From the NCBI RefSeq assembly GCF_037975245.1, contig NC_092576.1:26425611-26489610 (forward strand): a DNA stretch of 64,000 nt, given 5' to 3'. The notes below the pieces were generated by a model that had not been told where the DNA came from, did no database searches, and worked only from the letters and a program-made list of their open reading frames with translations. The translations under genes and the position numbers were made by a program. Every line of letters starts with the position of its first letter. Position 1 is the first letter of the stretch. Of the stretch, positions 21,244-33,434 are shown piece by piece. This DNA comes from Apostichopus japonicus. Lineage: Eukaryota; Echinodermata; Holothuroidea; Aspidochirotida; Stichopodidae.

Positions 21244-24200
21244 TCAACTACATAAAATATTTGGGAATTCTGCCAACTTACATGTAATCGCTTCCATCTG
21301 CAGGGGAAACAGCTTTGCCAAGGACGAGTTGTTACCCTCCGACATATCGCGTGGCTCGAAAAACCCATCTAACATTTTCTTTATTAGAAACGCCTTGGAT
21401 TTACCCCTGCACTTTGAGAGAAGGGTACTGTGCCAAGCAGCTGGTATTGGCATTACTGTTAACAATTCTTTCCAAATGTGGTGACACATCCTCTCCATCA
21501 GTCAAAATTACCTAAATTAAAAAAAAGTTACAACAATCTGATTGGAAGCAATCTGCACCTCTGCAAGATAAACATCATATTCATGGCATTTTTGGATTAC
21601 CGCTTCCACTTGAACACTCCTCAACCCAAGTTGTGATAAGAAATATAGCAAGAGAATTCTGAGCAGAATCTGTTGATATGTTCTCACTTATATACGACGT
21701 TTTCAGCTTGATCAAAACTCAAGTGTATGCAAGATAAATACACCAAACTTGTGTTGGCTGATAACTGGCTATTAAAGGAAGATCGGCAAGGCTTGGATGG
21801 CTATTAAAGGAAGATGTTGACAGAAAATTGGCTCTCTTTGGGGATACTAGGAAACCACTGATGAACTCTGTTTGTAAGATATTTTCATTTACATTTCAAG
21901 AAAACCGAAGTGGTCAGTCTGCAAACTTCAATATAACTTCAAACAAAACGAATTGGATCTTGTATCGTGAATCATACTATCTTTATTTATTCACTCTATA
22001 GGGTCCACCACAACAGAAACACAGCCAATTTCTTCACATCTTAGAGGAACACAGTTTTATGTATGGCATAGCATATTTATCCCATTTCACATCTGTCATG
22101 TTAAAACAGACTCAATTGTTTTGTATCTGTGATTGAACCATGGTTCCAATTAAAAAGTTCACTGGCTGGCTTGTTTGGAACTAGAAAATTGATAGTGAAT
22201 TAAATCAACTGGGAAAACCAACACTGAGGTATTGTTATTAACATTAACATTTCAATTCGGACTAATGTCACTTTCAAATAATTTGAACTTTTTCTGTAAT
22301 TCAATATATGGCATGAACATGAAACAGATTGGTTCAATAACTACTGTGCAGGATCAGACAGGGATCATTTCACATTCACGGAAATGAGAGCCACTTTAAA
22401 ACAAACATATGAAGGTGTAGTAATTAGAGGCTGAGGTAGGACTTACATATTTACACTGTGGAATCTGAGTGCCCTTTGGTGGTACATAGTGGCTACTTCC
22501 AGCATCATCAGTGGGAGACTGCTTGCACTTATCTGTCAAAAAATGAATTACATCTTCTAAATGCTGTCGTTCTTTAGATCATGTGTTTTGCTTTGTTGAA
22601 TCATGCCTTTTAGCCACATGCATGGGACATAATCATAAGGTGACGTAAATGATGTTAAAGTTTAAAACAAATGTTATAACACAGGTCTTGGAGTATTGAC
22701 AAGGTGTATTAAATTTAATTGTACCTGGATGTAACTGTTTATTTCCACTACACTATAAAGTCCAACTTCAAGATAAGGGGAAAAAATGAAAGAGACTTGG
22801 AAACAAAGCATTATTTCCTTATTCTTTCCTCTTCTTTTAATTAAAGAGATATTTTTATCCAACAATTATGCACTTGTGATACAAACCCACCCACAACTAG
22901 AAAAATGTGGAAGAATCATGTACCATGTGTCCTCTTCAGCCCTGTCAATGCATGCTGGTGGCTGTGAGGAATCAAACAATGGTGGAGTGTTATTTCGTAG
23001 ACATGCATGTGCACTGCTAGTAGGATCACTTGCATGGAGAAGTTCTGTTAAACTTGGGGATTCACTAGCAATGGTGTGTGCATCCTGTGAGGGTTAACTT
23101 AGTGGATACTGTTGAGAGGAAGGAAGATTCAAAGAAGTACCCGTTAATGGGTGTGGAATATTATTAACATTCAAAGGGGTTGGTTGGACAGGCATGAATG
23201 AAGAGCTGGAGGAGAAAGGTGGTATGACAGGGGGAGATGAATAATTCCTGTGATGGTACTGGTGTGGGTTACGGAAAGAATTTAACATGTGGGGAGGATA
23301 AGATGGCTGTCCACTAAAATTAAATGAATGGTCTGTGGGTTTAGGGGCTATGACATGTGTTACATGTGAGCTACTTGGAAGATTGGGAAAGATTGGACTG
23401 GCTGTTGGTGGCTGTTGTGCTGCCTCTATCTTTTTCTTTTCAAGATCCTTTTTTTTCCGTTTAGCATCTGTGAAATCCACAAAGTATCAGATTAATCAGA
23501 GCTTTATTTTACTAATCAGAGGGGTGTCAGTATAACACATCACAGCTAAGTATTTGTTCTTTTGAAAGTGTTTACTTCTAATTCTAAGGGGCTCAATAGC
23601 AAATGCTACTCAATGTTTGTAGCATTTGAGGACATACATGTACACACAAAACTTATCACATGGGGGTTCAGTGTTTGCAGTAAGGTATAGAATAATTGCT
23701 GCATGTATAGCTCCATTGATATCACTGGGCACAAATGAAAACCTGATAAAATGAGACTGCTTTTCCTGGTACTTTCAATAATGCAAAGAAAATGTTATTG
23801 AAGGAAAAATCCCCCCCCCCCCAAAAAAAAAATTCAAGAGAAAATAAACTTAACTGATGTGACCTACGGGTGAAACATTTTGACACTAGTGTGCACTAGT
23901 GAGAAGTGTTTTCCAAATTTAATTTGAACGGGGGAAATGTTTTCAATAATGCAAAGAAAATGTTATTGAAGGGAAAATCCCCCCCCCCCCCCAAAAAAAT
24001 TCAAGAGAAAATAAACTAGGCGAAACGAGAGCAATGTAATCCTCATCCCTGAATTCAAACTGCACTGGGGAACACTGTTTACTTTAAATGAAAGTCAAGT
24101 ACGGTACTACCAACACACCTAATGGTTGCAGCTTCGAAATGATTTCCAGACCGTGCTTGAAATGAATCCTGAAATATAAAGGTTTGTGTTGCAGGAAGTA

Positions 24201-25673
24201 AAGTACCTTTTGATTTTGTGTTTTCTTGTGATGCATTTTTTGCGGCCTGGTTCGTGCTTTGGCAAGCAGCATCTGGTGATAAATCAAACCAATTAAGGTG
24301 TTATAGATTATGTGATATAGTACAAGTAAGTACCTGTTAAGAGAAATGTTAGGCGGTGCCACTTTCTGACGTTACTGGGGGTGAACCTTTCATTTTTTAG
24401 CAAATTCCAGAATCATTGTTGATTCATTGCAAAAGATAGACTTTTACTAGTATACTTGGGGGATTGGTAAAGCTAGCGAAAAAATACCACTGTTTAGGAA
24501 CTGCAGTGGCTCAGGGCTAGTAGGCCTACTTGAACAGGAATATGCAGCTCTGATTTACAATTGCCAACTTCTTTGCAGTTACACTCCCAGATCATATACG
24601 TGACACTGAGGTTGTGATCACGAAGTACATATATACACAGCGATAAAAAACTAGATTAGAAAAATTGGGGAAACTGGAAGTTGTAGAGGCACAATAATCA
24701 TCATATGAAAAGTGATGGGAATTTTAAATTTTTCCCATAGGCCTCCCATAGGAGAGTGACTGCATAATCAATCAACCAAGTTTCAGTAGTTAAGAAGCTG
24801 ATCATCTGCACCTGGATGTATGACAATGTGTTGAAACTGTACAAAGTGACTCAAATTTGCCTTTTTTTCAAAAGACTTAATCAATTGTTACTTGGCAATA
24901 CAATCATTTCAATGCAAAACATTATTTTGTTAGGGGAGCGTCATAGCACACATTTGGTACACCATTACTTGAGTAAACTGCTGCACAATTATGTGCATCC
25001 AGGTGCCTCAATGGGTCAATCATGGCCAGCAAATGGTCACTAAAAGTGTAAATCTGATTTGGGTCAAAGATGTAGTAATATTGGTGTGTCTAACTCACTA
25101 CGCAGGGGTGCCTCTAGCATTGTAGTTCTACTTCAAGATGAGTCGGCTAAGTTATACCCATTTACTAAGGTATGGGCAAATAACATTTCAAGTTGGCTTG
25201 CCACAGGTTTTACCTTTTTAAGTTAATTTAAGGATTCTCTGCACTGAAATACTGTATAACTATAAGAGTCCCTGATAATAATAGTGACCATGCCGCCTCG
25301 GCTTAGTCTGTTTTAACTGCTAAAATATGCTTAACTATACTGCCTAGGCTTAGCAAGGCTACAGTAGATTTATATCCTTTAGCTTACTAAACTTACGACC
25401 ATAAACAAACGATGCATGATATATTTCTGAGGCCGTAAAAAACGCCCGGAATTTTCCTCCAAAAGCCATGGAGATGTTTCCCTCGTCTTCCATTGGGAGA
25501 ACTTCACCGACTGGCACCACACCAAAATGGCTGTCTATTTTCCAGAAGAGGCAAACATGCTTGCAATGACTTCCAAGCGAAGGTGGCAGACCAAGATAAG
25601 ATCCCTTGCAACCGTATCCACTTGCTCTTTTGAAAATTGCATTTTTAACACGTTTAGAACTATGCAATGGCAA
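21244..25673 (-). pseudogene. spliced BEN-domain-like protein gene (accessory gene of the 20-31 kb element)
   Basis: Leftward exons with canonical sites and compatible phases can be read. Exon 1 is 25673-25397 (contains LFWKIDSHFGVVPVGEVLP; donor gtaagt; phase 1). Exon 2 is 24272-24207 (STNQAAKNASQENTKSK; phase 1). Exon 3 runs from 23467 with a lysine-rich start (AKRKKKDLEKKKIEAAQQ) into a Pro/Ser-rich linker. Later pieces are DKCKQSPTDDAGSSHYVPPK (ending at 22447, donor gtaagt) and a terminal exon from about 21511. The last exon has LLSKCRGKSKAFLIKKMLDG then FFEPRDMSEGNN, and LFPLQMEAITCKLAEFP, which resembles a BEN domain (helical DNA/protein-interaction fold). An in-frame TAA at 23094-23096 interrupts an otherwise continuous frame that goes on to DAHTIASESPSLTE, and the last exon needs a frame change. 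Call: degenerate gene; the BEN assignment is from memory of the fold's pattern. Confidence 0.5.
23777..24018 (+). repeat. tandem duplication with C-tracts
   Basis: A block beginning caataatgcaaagaaaatgt, then attgaagg..aaatc, (C)12-14, an A-run and ttcaagagaaaataaact is present twice, about 167 bp apart (from 23777 and from 23944). It lies in an intron-like part of the leftward BEN-like gene. The C-tract lengths differ between copies. Confidence 0.85.
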
Positions 25674-26140
25674 GAACGTTTGCTTTGTTACTAGTAATAC
25701 TACACTGGTAATAATAATAACACTGAGTATTACAGTAACCTACGTACTCAGTTTACGTTAGGGTACTTGGGTAACGTGCCGTTAAAAAAGTCACAAAAAT
25801 TTCGGTTTCTCTTGAAATATATAAATGACACAATGGTCCAAAGTATGGACAGCTTTTATAAAGAATTTTGATAAGTAAGAAAACTAAGTCGAGAGATTGA
25901 ATGAGCGAGAGAAATAGAGCGGTTGTATTTGAAAGATGTCAGATTGGCGCGGTGATCGCAACGATATCGAGCGATTCGCTGAATTGTTTCGCAATCGAAA
26001 AATTTCGCAGTTTCTGATTGGCCAATCATAATAATAGACATCTTACTCAATTTGTACATTTTTACGTTGTTGATTATGTTAATTAATCGTTTGTAGACAG
26101 TAAAGCCAACTTCATTCAGTATCCCTTTGTCAAGCTTGTT
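25674..26140. promoter_or_regulatory. candidate bidirectional promoter between the BEN-like and transposase genes
   Basis: The gap between the two divergent first exons holds a locally CpG-richer stretch (about 25900-26010: gcgcggtgatcgcaacgatatcgagcg). It also has the palindromic double CCAAT element gattggccaatca near 26016-26028. Paired CCAAT boxes in a head-to-head arrangement are typical of shared promoters. No transcription start can be located from sequence alone. Confidence 0.4.
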
Positions 26141-26534
26141 TCTTAAATTCATGTTTGTTGATTTCTTAGACGGATTTCATTCTTTTGTTCATGCAAAAAG
26201 GAGCTCAGGAACAAATGCCACCGACTTTCTGATCTGTGATGGGAGCGTACCAGATGTTGTAAGTATATCTCCTTTTATCAGATCCTTTCTAGCAACTTGT
26301 AACTGCGTACGTAAACCTGGTTGAAACCAGTCAACCTATATGATTGCATGGAAAACAAAACACAGTAACCTGTTGTGTAGAATTGTTTACTTCAACTATC
26401 ACACAACAGTCGTCTCGTTGCACGTGACGTAAGAAATAATTTTACACTCACTAGTAGTAGTACAATCACTTCCCGGTCTTAAAATATATATTTTACTATC
26501 ATTCCCTGCAGGCTACCGCATTCGATTCATATTC

Positions 26535-29500
26535 ATGATGGAGTAAGTGGTTCTTAATTTATTTCTTGGGATGCCAAGCCAAGTTAAAACGATCGTATAG
26601 AACTACTTGAGTACTAGTTTTAGTAAATTTTAAGTTACTGTTTTAGTAACGCTCAATCTAGGCTAGTATTAGTAGAAGTACTAGTTAGTAAGGGCTTCGG
26701 GGTTAGGCAAATACCCTAGTTATGCACAGTCAGTGTAGGAGAGTCTCGAAACAGACATAGCCTGTAGCGGGGTCTAGTCTATCTTATGCTACAATTAAGG
26801 CGAGGCCTAGGACTAGTAGTGATACTTCCATGGTATTTTCCTATCCCATATCTAGTAATAATTTAAGATTAATGTAGTATCCATACTGCATAGGCCTATT
26901 ATTACTTATATGTGATATGACTACTAGTACTAGGCCTAGTTATACCTTTCTATCTGCCATTATGCATGTATCAAAATTGTTAGACTATCACTCAGTATTA
27001 AAGGTGCCTAATGTCAAATGAATTTGTGACCATTAAGGGGTCTGTTAAGTGCATGATTTGTACAATATGTGCAGCAAAGGGATCTTCATGATTAGTAAAT
27101 GGTCAATCAAAATTTAAATCGGATGTGAGAAAAAGACTTTTATGTCAAATTTACTTCAAAGATTGCTTAAAGAGCTTCATTGTCCAGCTTAATTTATGAA
27201 CATTGAAGCACATATCCTGTGAGTCGTAGGGTGCTTCGTAGGGTACAGTGATACAGTGGCATATCCACACAATAAATGCATCAGGGCAAACTATACTAGG
27301 GCTTAAGTTATAGACCTGCTTATGCCTACACCTACAGTAAACATGGTATCCTTTTTTTCTGCAGATCTACTCTCAAAAAGCAACGACTGGAAATGAACTT
27401 GCAGCAAACTAATTCCAGCTATCAAACTGTTGGTGAGTACAATTCCTATAAATAGCCAAGTCAGCAATTGAAATTAGCCTGTTGGTGGGTCAATGGCCAA
27501 AGCCAGTCTGGATGATAATCAGGCCAGTCAACAGCCCCCTCCCCCCCCCCCACCGCATCAAACATGACGTGCTAGATCTAACTGCATCGATTCAAAGGGA
27601 TTGACAAAGATTAACTTCATTTCGTATTTTATTTACAGAGCCCAGTGTTACTCACGTGAATTCACTAGGCCATGTTAGATCTTCTCGGTACAACCAACCA
27701 CGTAGACGAGAAATAGCGACATCCAATGTTCAGTCAGAAGCCACTACTCCAGCATTATCTGAAGTTAACATGGCTGACCATACTGAAGGTGGCTCATCAT
27801 CATTTATAGAGAGCGTGCAGCCAGATTATCAGTGCACTGATGAAAGTGCCACAGCAATTATCCACCCATCGATACCTTTAGCAACTGAAGTAAGTGAACT
27901 AATGAATACTACAAACTGGCAGGCAACTCTTGACCCAGATGTTCACATATCTGATAAGTGGGATGATTTGTTGGGTGAGCCTGATACCTGTGATGCTTCA
28001 CCTTTGGATGATGATGAAGAATCAGAGTCAGAGTCCAGGAGTGGTTCCTCATACATATATAGAGGACAGTAGAAATAAGTCTGCTCCTGATACTGACATT
28101 TGCAACGACGCATTCCATCACTAATGTCCAGCTCTCCGATATACTAGCACTAATAAGTCTCCATTGTATGGAAACACACCCTGCCCTTGGAAGTCTCTTT
28201 AAGTTTAAGAACTATTTTGAAAAGGCAGATTCACCAGTGCAAAAGTACTACTACTGTGGGTCCTGTTTTAGCTCTGTTGAAGATGGCCAGACAAATTGTT
28301 ATATATATGTAGGCCGACAATTGACTTTGAGAAGAACAAATTCCTAAATGTACCATTAGAGCCTCAAATTCAAAACTTGTTTCAGCGTCCTGGATTTGTA
28401 GATGATATCCAACATAGATTTAAGAGAAGTAAAAAGAAAGGTAATAATGTTGAAGATATTTATGATGGTGCTATCTACACCTCTTTTTCTCAAACTGGTG
28501 AACCTTTATCTAGTTCATATCCTTATAACATATCATTCTGTTTAAATACTGATGGGATACCAGTTTTCAAAAGTTCAAAGGTTTCCATATGGCCAGTGTA
28601 TCTCATGATAAATGAGCTTGAATATAAGCTTCGGAGACAGAAGGAAAATATGTTATTTTGTGGTCTATGGTGTGGTGAATCAAAGCCCCTCTTTTCTGTG
28701 TTCAGTAGGCCTTTTCTTCACAGTTTAAAGAATTTAGAAGAACAGGGTGTGACAGTACAAGTAAATGAAAAGAAAGAAGTATGTAAAGGTTTTGTTTTAT
28801 CCTCTACAGCTGATTTACCAGCAAAAAGTGCTCTTATGAATATGGTGCAATATAATGGAAAACATGGGTGTCCAAATTGTTTGCAGCCAGGTCAAAACTT
28901 CAGAACACAGTCTGGTGGCAATATTCATGTTTCCCCATATGACAAGAACAACCCAGCTGGGACCTTAAGATCTAGCGAGCAAAGTTTTAATGATGCTAAG
29001 GAGGCACTTGCTCAAAAGGTTCCTGTAAATGGTGTTAAGGGACCATCTTTCCTCATGGGGTTAAGGAGGTACAAATTTATTTTGGGCACAAGTATTGACT
29101 ACATGCATTGTGTTTTGTTAGGCATAACAAAATGTTTACTGTCTCTTTGGTTTTCATCACGCAATTCTGGAAAACATTTTTCTCTGCTACCTCACTTAGA
29201 TCTTATTGATTGGTGCTTGTTAAAAATTAAGCCACCATATTTAGTAACACGGGTGCCCCGGGCTATTGGCAGTAATTTTAAATTTTGGAAAGCATCACAG
29301 TTAAGATCTTGGCTTCTGTTTTACTCCCTGCCTCTGCTATTCGAGCTGATGGATTCTATTCAGTTTTGTCATTATGCAGCTTTTGTAGAAAGCATACACA
29401 TCCTGACAAAGGATTCCATAGCTCCTGGAGATATTGAACGGAGCAATACCCTCCTGAAGTACTTCGTCTTCATGATGCCATCCATTTATAGAGATGTGTG

Positions 29501-30222
29501 TGCGTAACTTAGGACCATTATGGGCACACTCTTGTTTCCCTTTTGAAAATATCAATGGAAAGTTACTCCAACTTTTTCATGGTACACAAAATGTTGATTT
29601 GCAAATTGTTAATTAATTCTGTTAGTATCCTTCAGCAACTCCCAAACCTGACAGATATTAGAACTTTTCCTGATGGATGCAGAAGTTTCATGCTTAAATT
29701 ACTGAGAAAAAACAAAGGTAAAGTTGGTTCATGCATTGGAGTTGTTGCAAATGTGGTAGGACCTGCTCACCACCATTTGGTCCCTGTGTCACTCTTGAAC
29801 CAGATTCAAAAAGTTACGAAAATGCATCCTAATTTTCTATTTTCTTTTCAACGTATTCTAATACGGAATCAAATATACCATTCCAAATCGTATAAAAGAG
29901 TTTCTTCCAGAAATTCATACTCTGTTAAGTTCATTACAAATTCATGTATTGAATATGGTTTTATTGATTATTTTATCTATGTTTTAGACCACCCTTGTGA
30001 GTGTCATAATGCTTTATGCAACTGTACAAAAGAAGGATTAGCGATCGTGGAGAAAATGCAAAGTCTGCCAGATTTTTTTTGCAAGCGAAAATAGATGTAC
30101 CCTCATTCCTTCCTTTAGAGTTTTCAAATTGCCATGCATTGAAATCAACTGGCATAACTGAAGTTATAAATATTGAACAAATTATTTCACTTTGCTGTTG
30201 TGTAGAAACAGAGAATGTATAA
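26535..30222 (+). pseudogene. tnp2/CACTA-like transposase gene, spliced and broken
   Basis: The start is ATG 26535 on a short exon ending at 26542 (donor gtaagt). It splices in frame to 27365-27432 (tctgcag acceptor, gtgagt donor), then to 27639 onward (tttacag acceptor), giving MMESTLKKQRLEMNLQQTNS across the junction. The N-terminus is acidic and Ser-rich (EESESESRSGSS). The transposase body includes LLLILTFATTHSITNVQLSD, NVPLEPQIQNLFQRPGF, LNTDGIPVFKSSKVSIWPVY, INELEYKLR, GLWCGESKPLF, KHGCPNCLQPG, GTSIDYMHCVLLG, RVPRAIGS and GPLWAHSCFPFENINGKL. This order matches animal tnp2-type CACTA transposases as I remember them. Breaks: stop and shift at 28070-28080, a 2-bp AT expansion near 28300, a shift or deletion near 29495-29510, a shift near 29610 and one near 30070. 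It is therefore not functional as written. Confidence 0.75.
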
Positions 30223-30883
30223 TTTTTCATTGACTTTCCAAATTTGAAAGAAAGTGATTAAAATTTTAAACTGATTGACTGAAACCTATTAACTGATTTA
30301 AAGAAACTACAGTAAGTTTGGCAGAAGTCGAATTATGAATAAGAATCTTCCTGAGTTTTGTATTCAGAGTTTTGAGATTATTTTCAAGATTCTTCAGTTT
30401 TTAATAATTTGCATTGCTTAGTGTTGTTTGTGGGGTTCTTGTACGAATGAAAAGAATTTAAAACATCAGTAATTGTTTAATTGCTGATTTATAAGCTCCA
30501 TATAGCTGTGTCGTTACTGTAAATAATTTTAATTAAAGTACAGGAGTCATAGTCACTAATATGCCTTTCCTCATGTTGTAACCATTAGAGTTTGTTCAGT
30601 GGTACCACATATTTTCTATTTGTACATGAAAAGTTAAAACATTTAAGAGATAATGGCTCTTTAATTGAAACCAATAAAAGAAACCCTGAAAATTATATGA
30701 TATCTGTTTGGTTTTGTGTAAGATATTATGTAAGTTTCTCCTTGTTGTGAGATAAGTTAACTGCAGAACCACTGCACTATGAGTTGCACTATAAAAGCTT
30801 TTGCTGTGTTGTAAATAAAGCTAGATGCAGAAGGGGAACCTGCCCATGAATCATGATCATGCAGTAATAACTTCAGTTCCCAC

Positions 30884-31180
30884 AACTATAGTTGCAGGAA
30901 AGGTACCTTATGGTGAAGTGATTATTACTTGCCGGGTAGTACAGTAGCTGCAACTGGTTGCAACAAGAAGGCCTTTCCTGCGAAGTAACTTTCCTTGCCG
31001 CGAAGTAGCTGCGACTGGTTGCAACAAGATGGGCCTCCTGCGCAGTCATATTCCCTTGCTGCGATGTTGCTGCGACCACTCACAGGAGCAAAACCCTGCG
31101 GCGAAGTAATATTACTGCTGTCGCGAAGTCACGGCAATTTGACGGTAAAAGTGAAGTACTGCGAAGTAACCCTTTTGGTA
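30884..31180 (-). repeat. right subterminal repeat cluster (GCGAAGT motifs)
   Basis: About six degenerate units carrying gcgaagta/gcgaagtc, with 'ctgcgactggttgcaacaag' present in two close versions (about 30949 and 31010). This is the reverse-oriented counterpart of the cluster at 20253-20545. Confidence 0.75.
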
Positions 31181-31204
31181 GGGGTGTGGGTAAAGATTTT
31201 TTTT

Positions 31205-31434
31205 TCACCATGCTGACATCAACACTATGCCTGAACAGTTACGTTTGAATCATGTTTTCCCATGGTAGCTCTCCAGTTTATATGAGGGGAAGTTTTATAG
31301 TGTTCATAGCCATAACACAAGAGGTAGTGCAATTAAAAACTGGAACAGGCTACCTGAAAAAAAAAAATCCATCCTGCTGAAATACAATATTAAAAAAGAT
31401 TTCAAAGCCTACCTTTTAAATGATATGGATGTCT
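31205..31434 (+). pseudogene. C-terminal scrap of another LINE reverse-transcriptase ORF
   Basis: Two overlapping frames give MPEQLRLNHVF, then SSPVYMRGSF, and after a shift HSHNTRGSAIKNWNRLPEK with DFKAYLLNDMDV and a stop. This order (LRLNHVF ... Y ... NTR ... WN.LP ... FK..L) is typical of the extreme C-terminus of CR1/L2/jockey-type LINE proteins, different from families A and B. The downstream 300 bases up to 'ctgaataaaataaaacc' may be its 3' UTR. It begins just outside the right subterminal cluster. Confidence 0.5.
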
Positions 31435-31761
31435 AGCTTGTCAATATCTTTCTAGCTTTTTATGTTTTAGATGTTTTAATAGCAAATTTCTTATCTTATG
31501 TATTTGTAAGGTTAAAAGAACCCCATTGGAAATAGGCTTTTGGTTTAAAGGGTTATCTCCTTGGCATGTCGTTTTGTTCTTGCGGCATCTAAGTATATTT
31601 GTAACTGGTATTTTAAATGTTTCTGTATATGTGCTTTTTTTGATATGTTGTACATAGATGAAGAATGATAATTTGCTGAATAAAATAAAACCAACAAGTA
31701 GTGAAGTGATATTTTGTTGTGTACATCCGTTCATTATTTATTTATGTAATAGTTACTTTGT

Positions 31762-32330
31762 AGCGTTAGTTTGTGCACATAGCTTTTGCACGTGTATTTG
31801 CCTATTCTGTATGCGCTGTCATAATGGCCAGCAGCGTCTATGGCAGAGCTCCGGGTTCGCCTCGTTATCCCTTTCGTATTTTCCTAATTTTATTGCCCAT
31901 ATATTTCTATACTACTATCACTCTGGATCGTTAGTTACCCGGAGTTACTAATATCTGGACTGTCTGGAGGTCAGGAAGGAGATGTCCCTCTTCTTAGAGG
32001 CAGGGTACCTCCGGTTTTAATGGTTATCGGCTTCAGGCTCGAAGCCAATGGGTCCCAAGATGGCGGTTCTTCAATACTCATACCAATATATAGCGAGCTG
32101 GCTGGCGAGAGATGGAGTCTTCATGTCCGCATGTTCGATGTCAGCGAGCGAGCAGACTCCAAGTTTAGTAAAAGAGTAAAGTCGTAAATATTCTTTCATA
32201 AATGCTGTACGTACCCTGTTGTTTATTAATTGAATTGTAGTTTTAAGGGTTTGGCTACACTGTACTTTACTGTACAAAGTACATTTGTTAGATTTGTTTT
32301 TGGACCTTGGTCCTACGGGTTCGTAGCGTG
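31762..32330 (+). repeat. interspersed repeat, copy 2 (partner at 3399-3907)
   Basis: Shares the ordered landmarks listed for the copy at 3399-3907, with different indels. The best conserved part is the end, ggaccttggtcctacgggtt followed by cgtagcgtg. Confidence 0.6.
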
Positions 32331-33065
32331 CGTTGTTCATCGTGAAGCACGTTGGTGCTATTCATTTCATTTATTGCGTACTTTTATAGTGTTACAGTAC
32401 CGGTAATGTTGGGTTTTAGTTTACAGAAAGTTATTGACAGTTAAGTGTATTGCATTTTACTGATTATTGACAGTTGATTATTGTACCTGTATTTTAGTAT
32501 TATACTGCTCGTGGTGTAAAGAGCGTATTCGTATTTTGTATTCTGAACATTATTGTTACTGTTGTTTAAAAGTTATTGTCTCAGAGATTGTCCTTTAATC
32601 TTAGCCATGCTGGACAGCTATAGACTTACAAGACTCTTGAGAGTTTGTGGGTTCCGGAGGTGAAAATTCGTACGGTCTAGGAACAGCTGGTTGCAGCTGG
32701 CATAGGTTACCCTGACCAGGTGCTGAAAGTTCTCGCCCGTTGGCAAACGTATTGTATTTCCAAGTGCAGATTATTTGATTGTGTTCATTACGGGTAATCA
32801 TTCGTTAATTATTGTAGTGCGCATGCGCACTACAATATTGGCATTTGTTGCCTGACTGATCAACCTGCAGGGCTGGTTTCAGATATTGTTTAACTGGATG
32901 CTTTGTGTACATACACATTGGCGCTCTAAACAGATTTCAATTTCACAAGTCCGCCGCGCTGGAAAAACACACTTTTCCAAATTTGCAAATCTTTGTTTGC
33001 TGGGGCGGATAACTGTCCGATTTTGCGCGTAAACAAAAAGTAGTGCTCCAGGAGATTCATACTAG
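32331..33065. other. spacer, no gene seen
   Basis: No supported coding region. A short palindrome, tagtgcgcatgcgcacta, lies at about 32815-32832. Confidence 0.4.
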
Positions 33066-33434
33066 AGTGACATCAGGTTGCGCATGGAGGCGGACCATGC
33101 ACGGCTTCCCGACACTGCCTTTCGTAGACGCTGGCGCAAGCCCGTCGTCTACTATCGGGACGGCGTACCCCGGATGAAATTTTGAGTTAGTTGGTAGGTG
33201 TGGGGGCCGTGTGGTCGTTACATATTATAGGTTGGTTTAATTTTTCTCTTTGTGGTCTGTTTGTAGTGTTTTATTTGTTTTGCTTCTGTTGGCCTTTGGG
33301 TCCGTGCCCTTTTCGCGTCACGTTAAACGCTGCGTTAGTGGGAGATTGATGGGTTTCAGTTGTTGCTTTACAGACTGGGTTTGTTTTTGGTTTTGTTGAC
33401 CTTTGGTCCGTGTCCGTTTCTTAGCACGTAAAAA
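33066..33434 (+). mobile_element. 5'-truncated LINE B copy
   Basis: Starting at agtgacatcaggttgcgcat this is nearly identical to the last ~380 bp of family B (44946-45325). It includes the ORF2 end (...RDGVPRMKF) and the whole 3' UTR, ending gcacgtaaaaa. Differences are a handful of substitutions and a small deletion at the ORF2 stop. No clear target duplication is visible. The high identity implies a recent insertion. Confidence 0.9.

Larger units (their letters stand above)
20253..31180. mobile_element. putative ~10.9-kb two-gene tnp2/CACTA-like DNA transposon
   Basis: Four observations are best explained together. First, a cluster of ACTTCGC motifs at 20253-20545 is mirrored by a cluster of GCGAAGT motifs at 30884-31180. 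Second, a rightward spliced gene at 26535-30222 encodes a tnp2/CACTA-like transposase. Third, a leftward spliced gene at 25673-21244 encodes a protein with a BEN-like end. Fourth, the two genes start head to head around 25.7-26.5 kb. Inverted clusters of short subterminal motifs are a hallmark of CACTA elements, whose transposase-associated proteins bind them. The outermost words (tgcccctgtcgaaaaaagg near 20240; reverse complement of ccttttggtaggggtg near 31170) are weakly similar and may be the terminal repeats. Exact ends and a 2-3-bp duplication are not resolved. Both genes carry disabling mutations. Confidence 0.55.
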
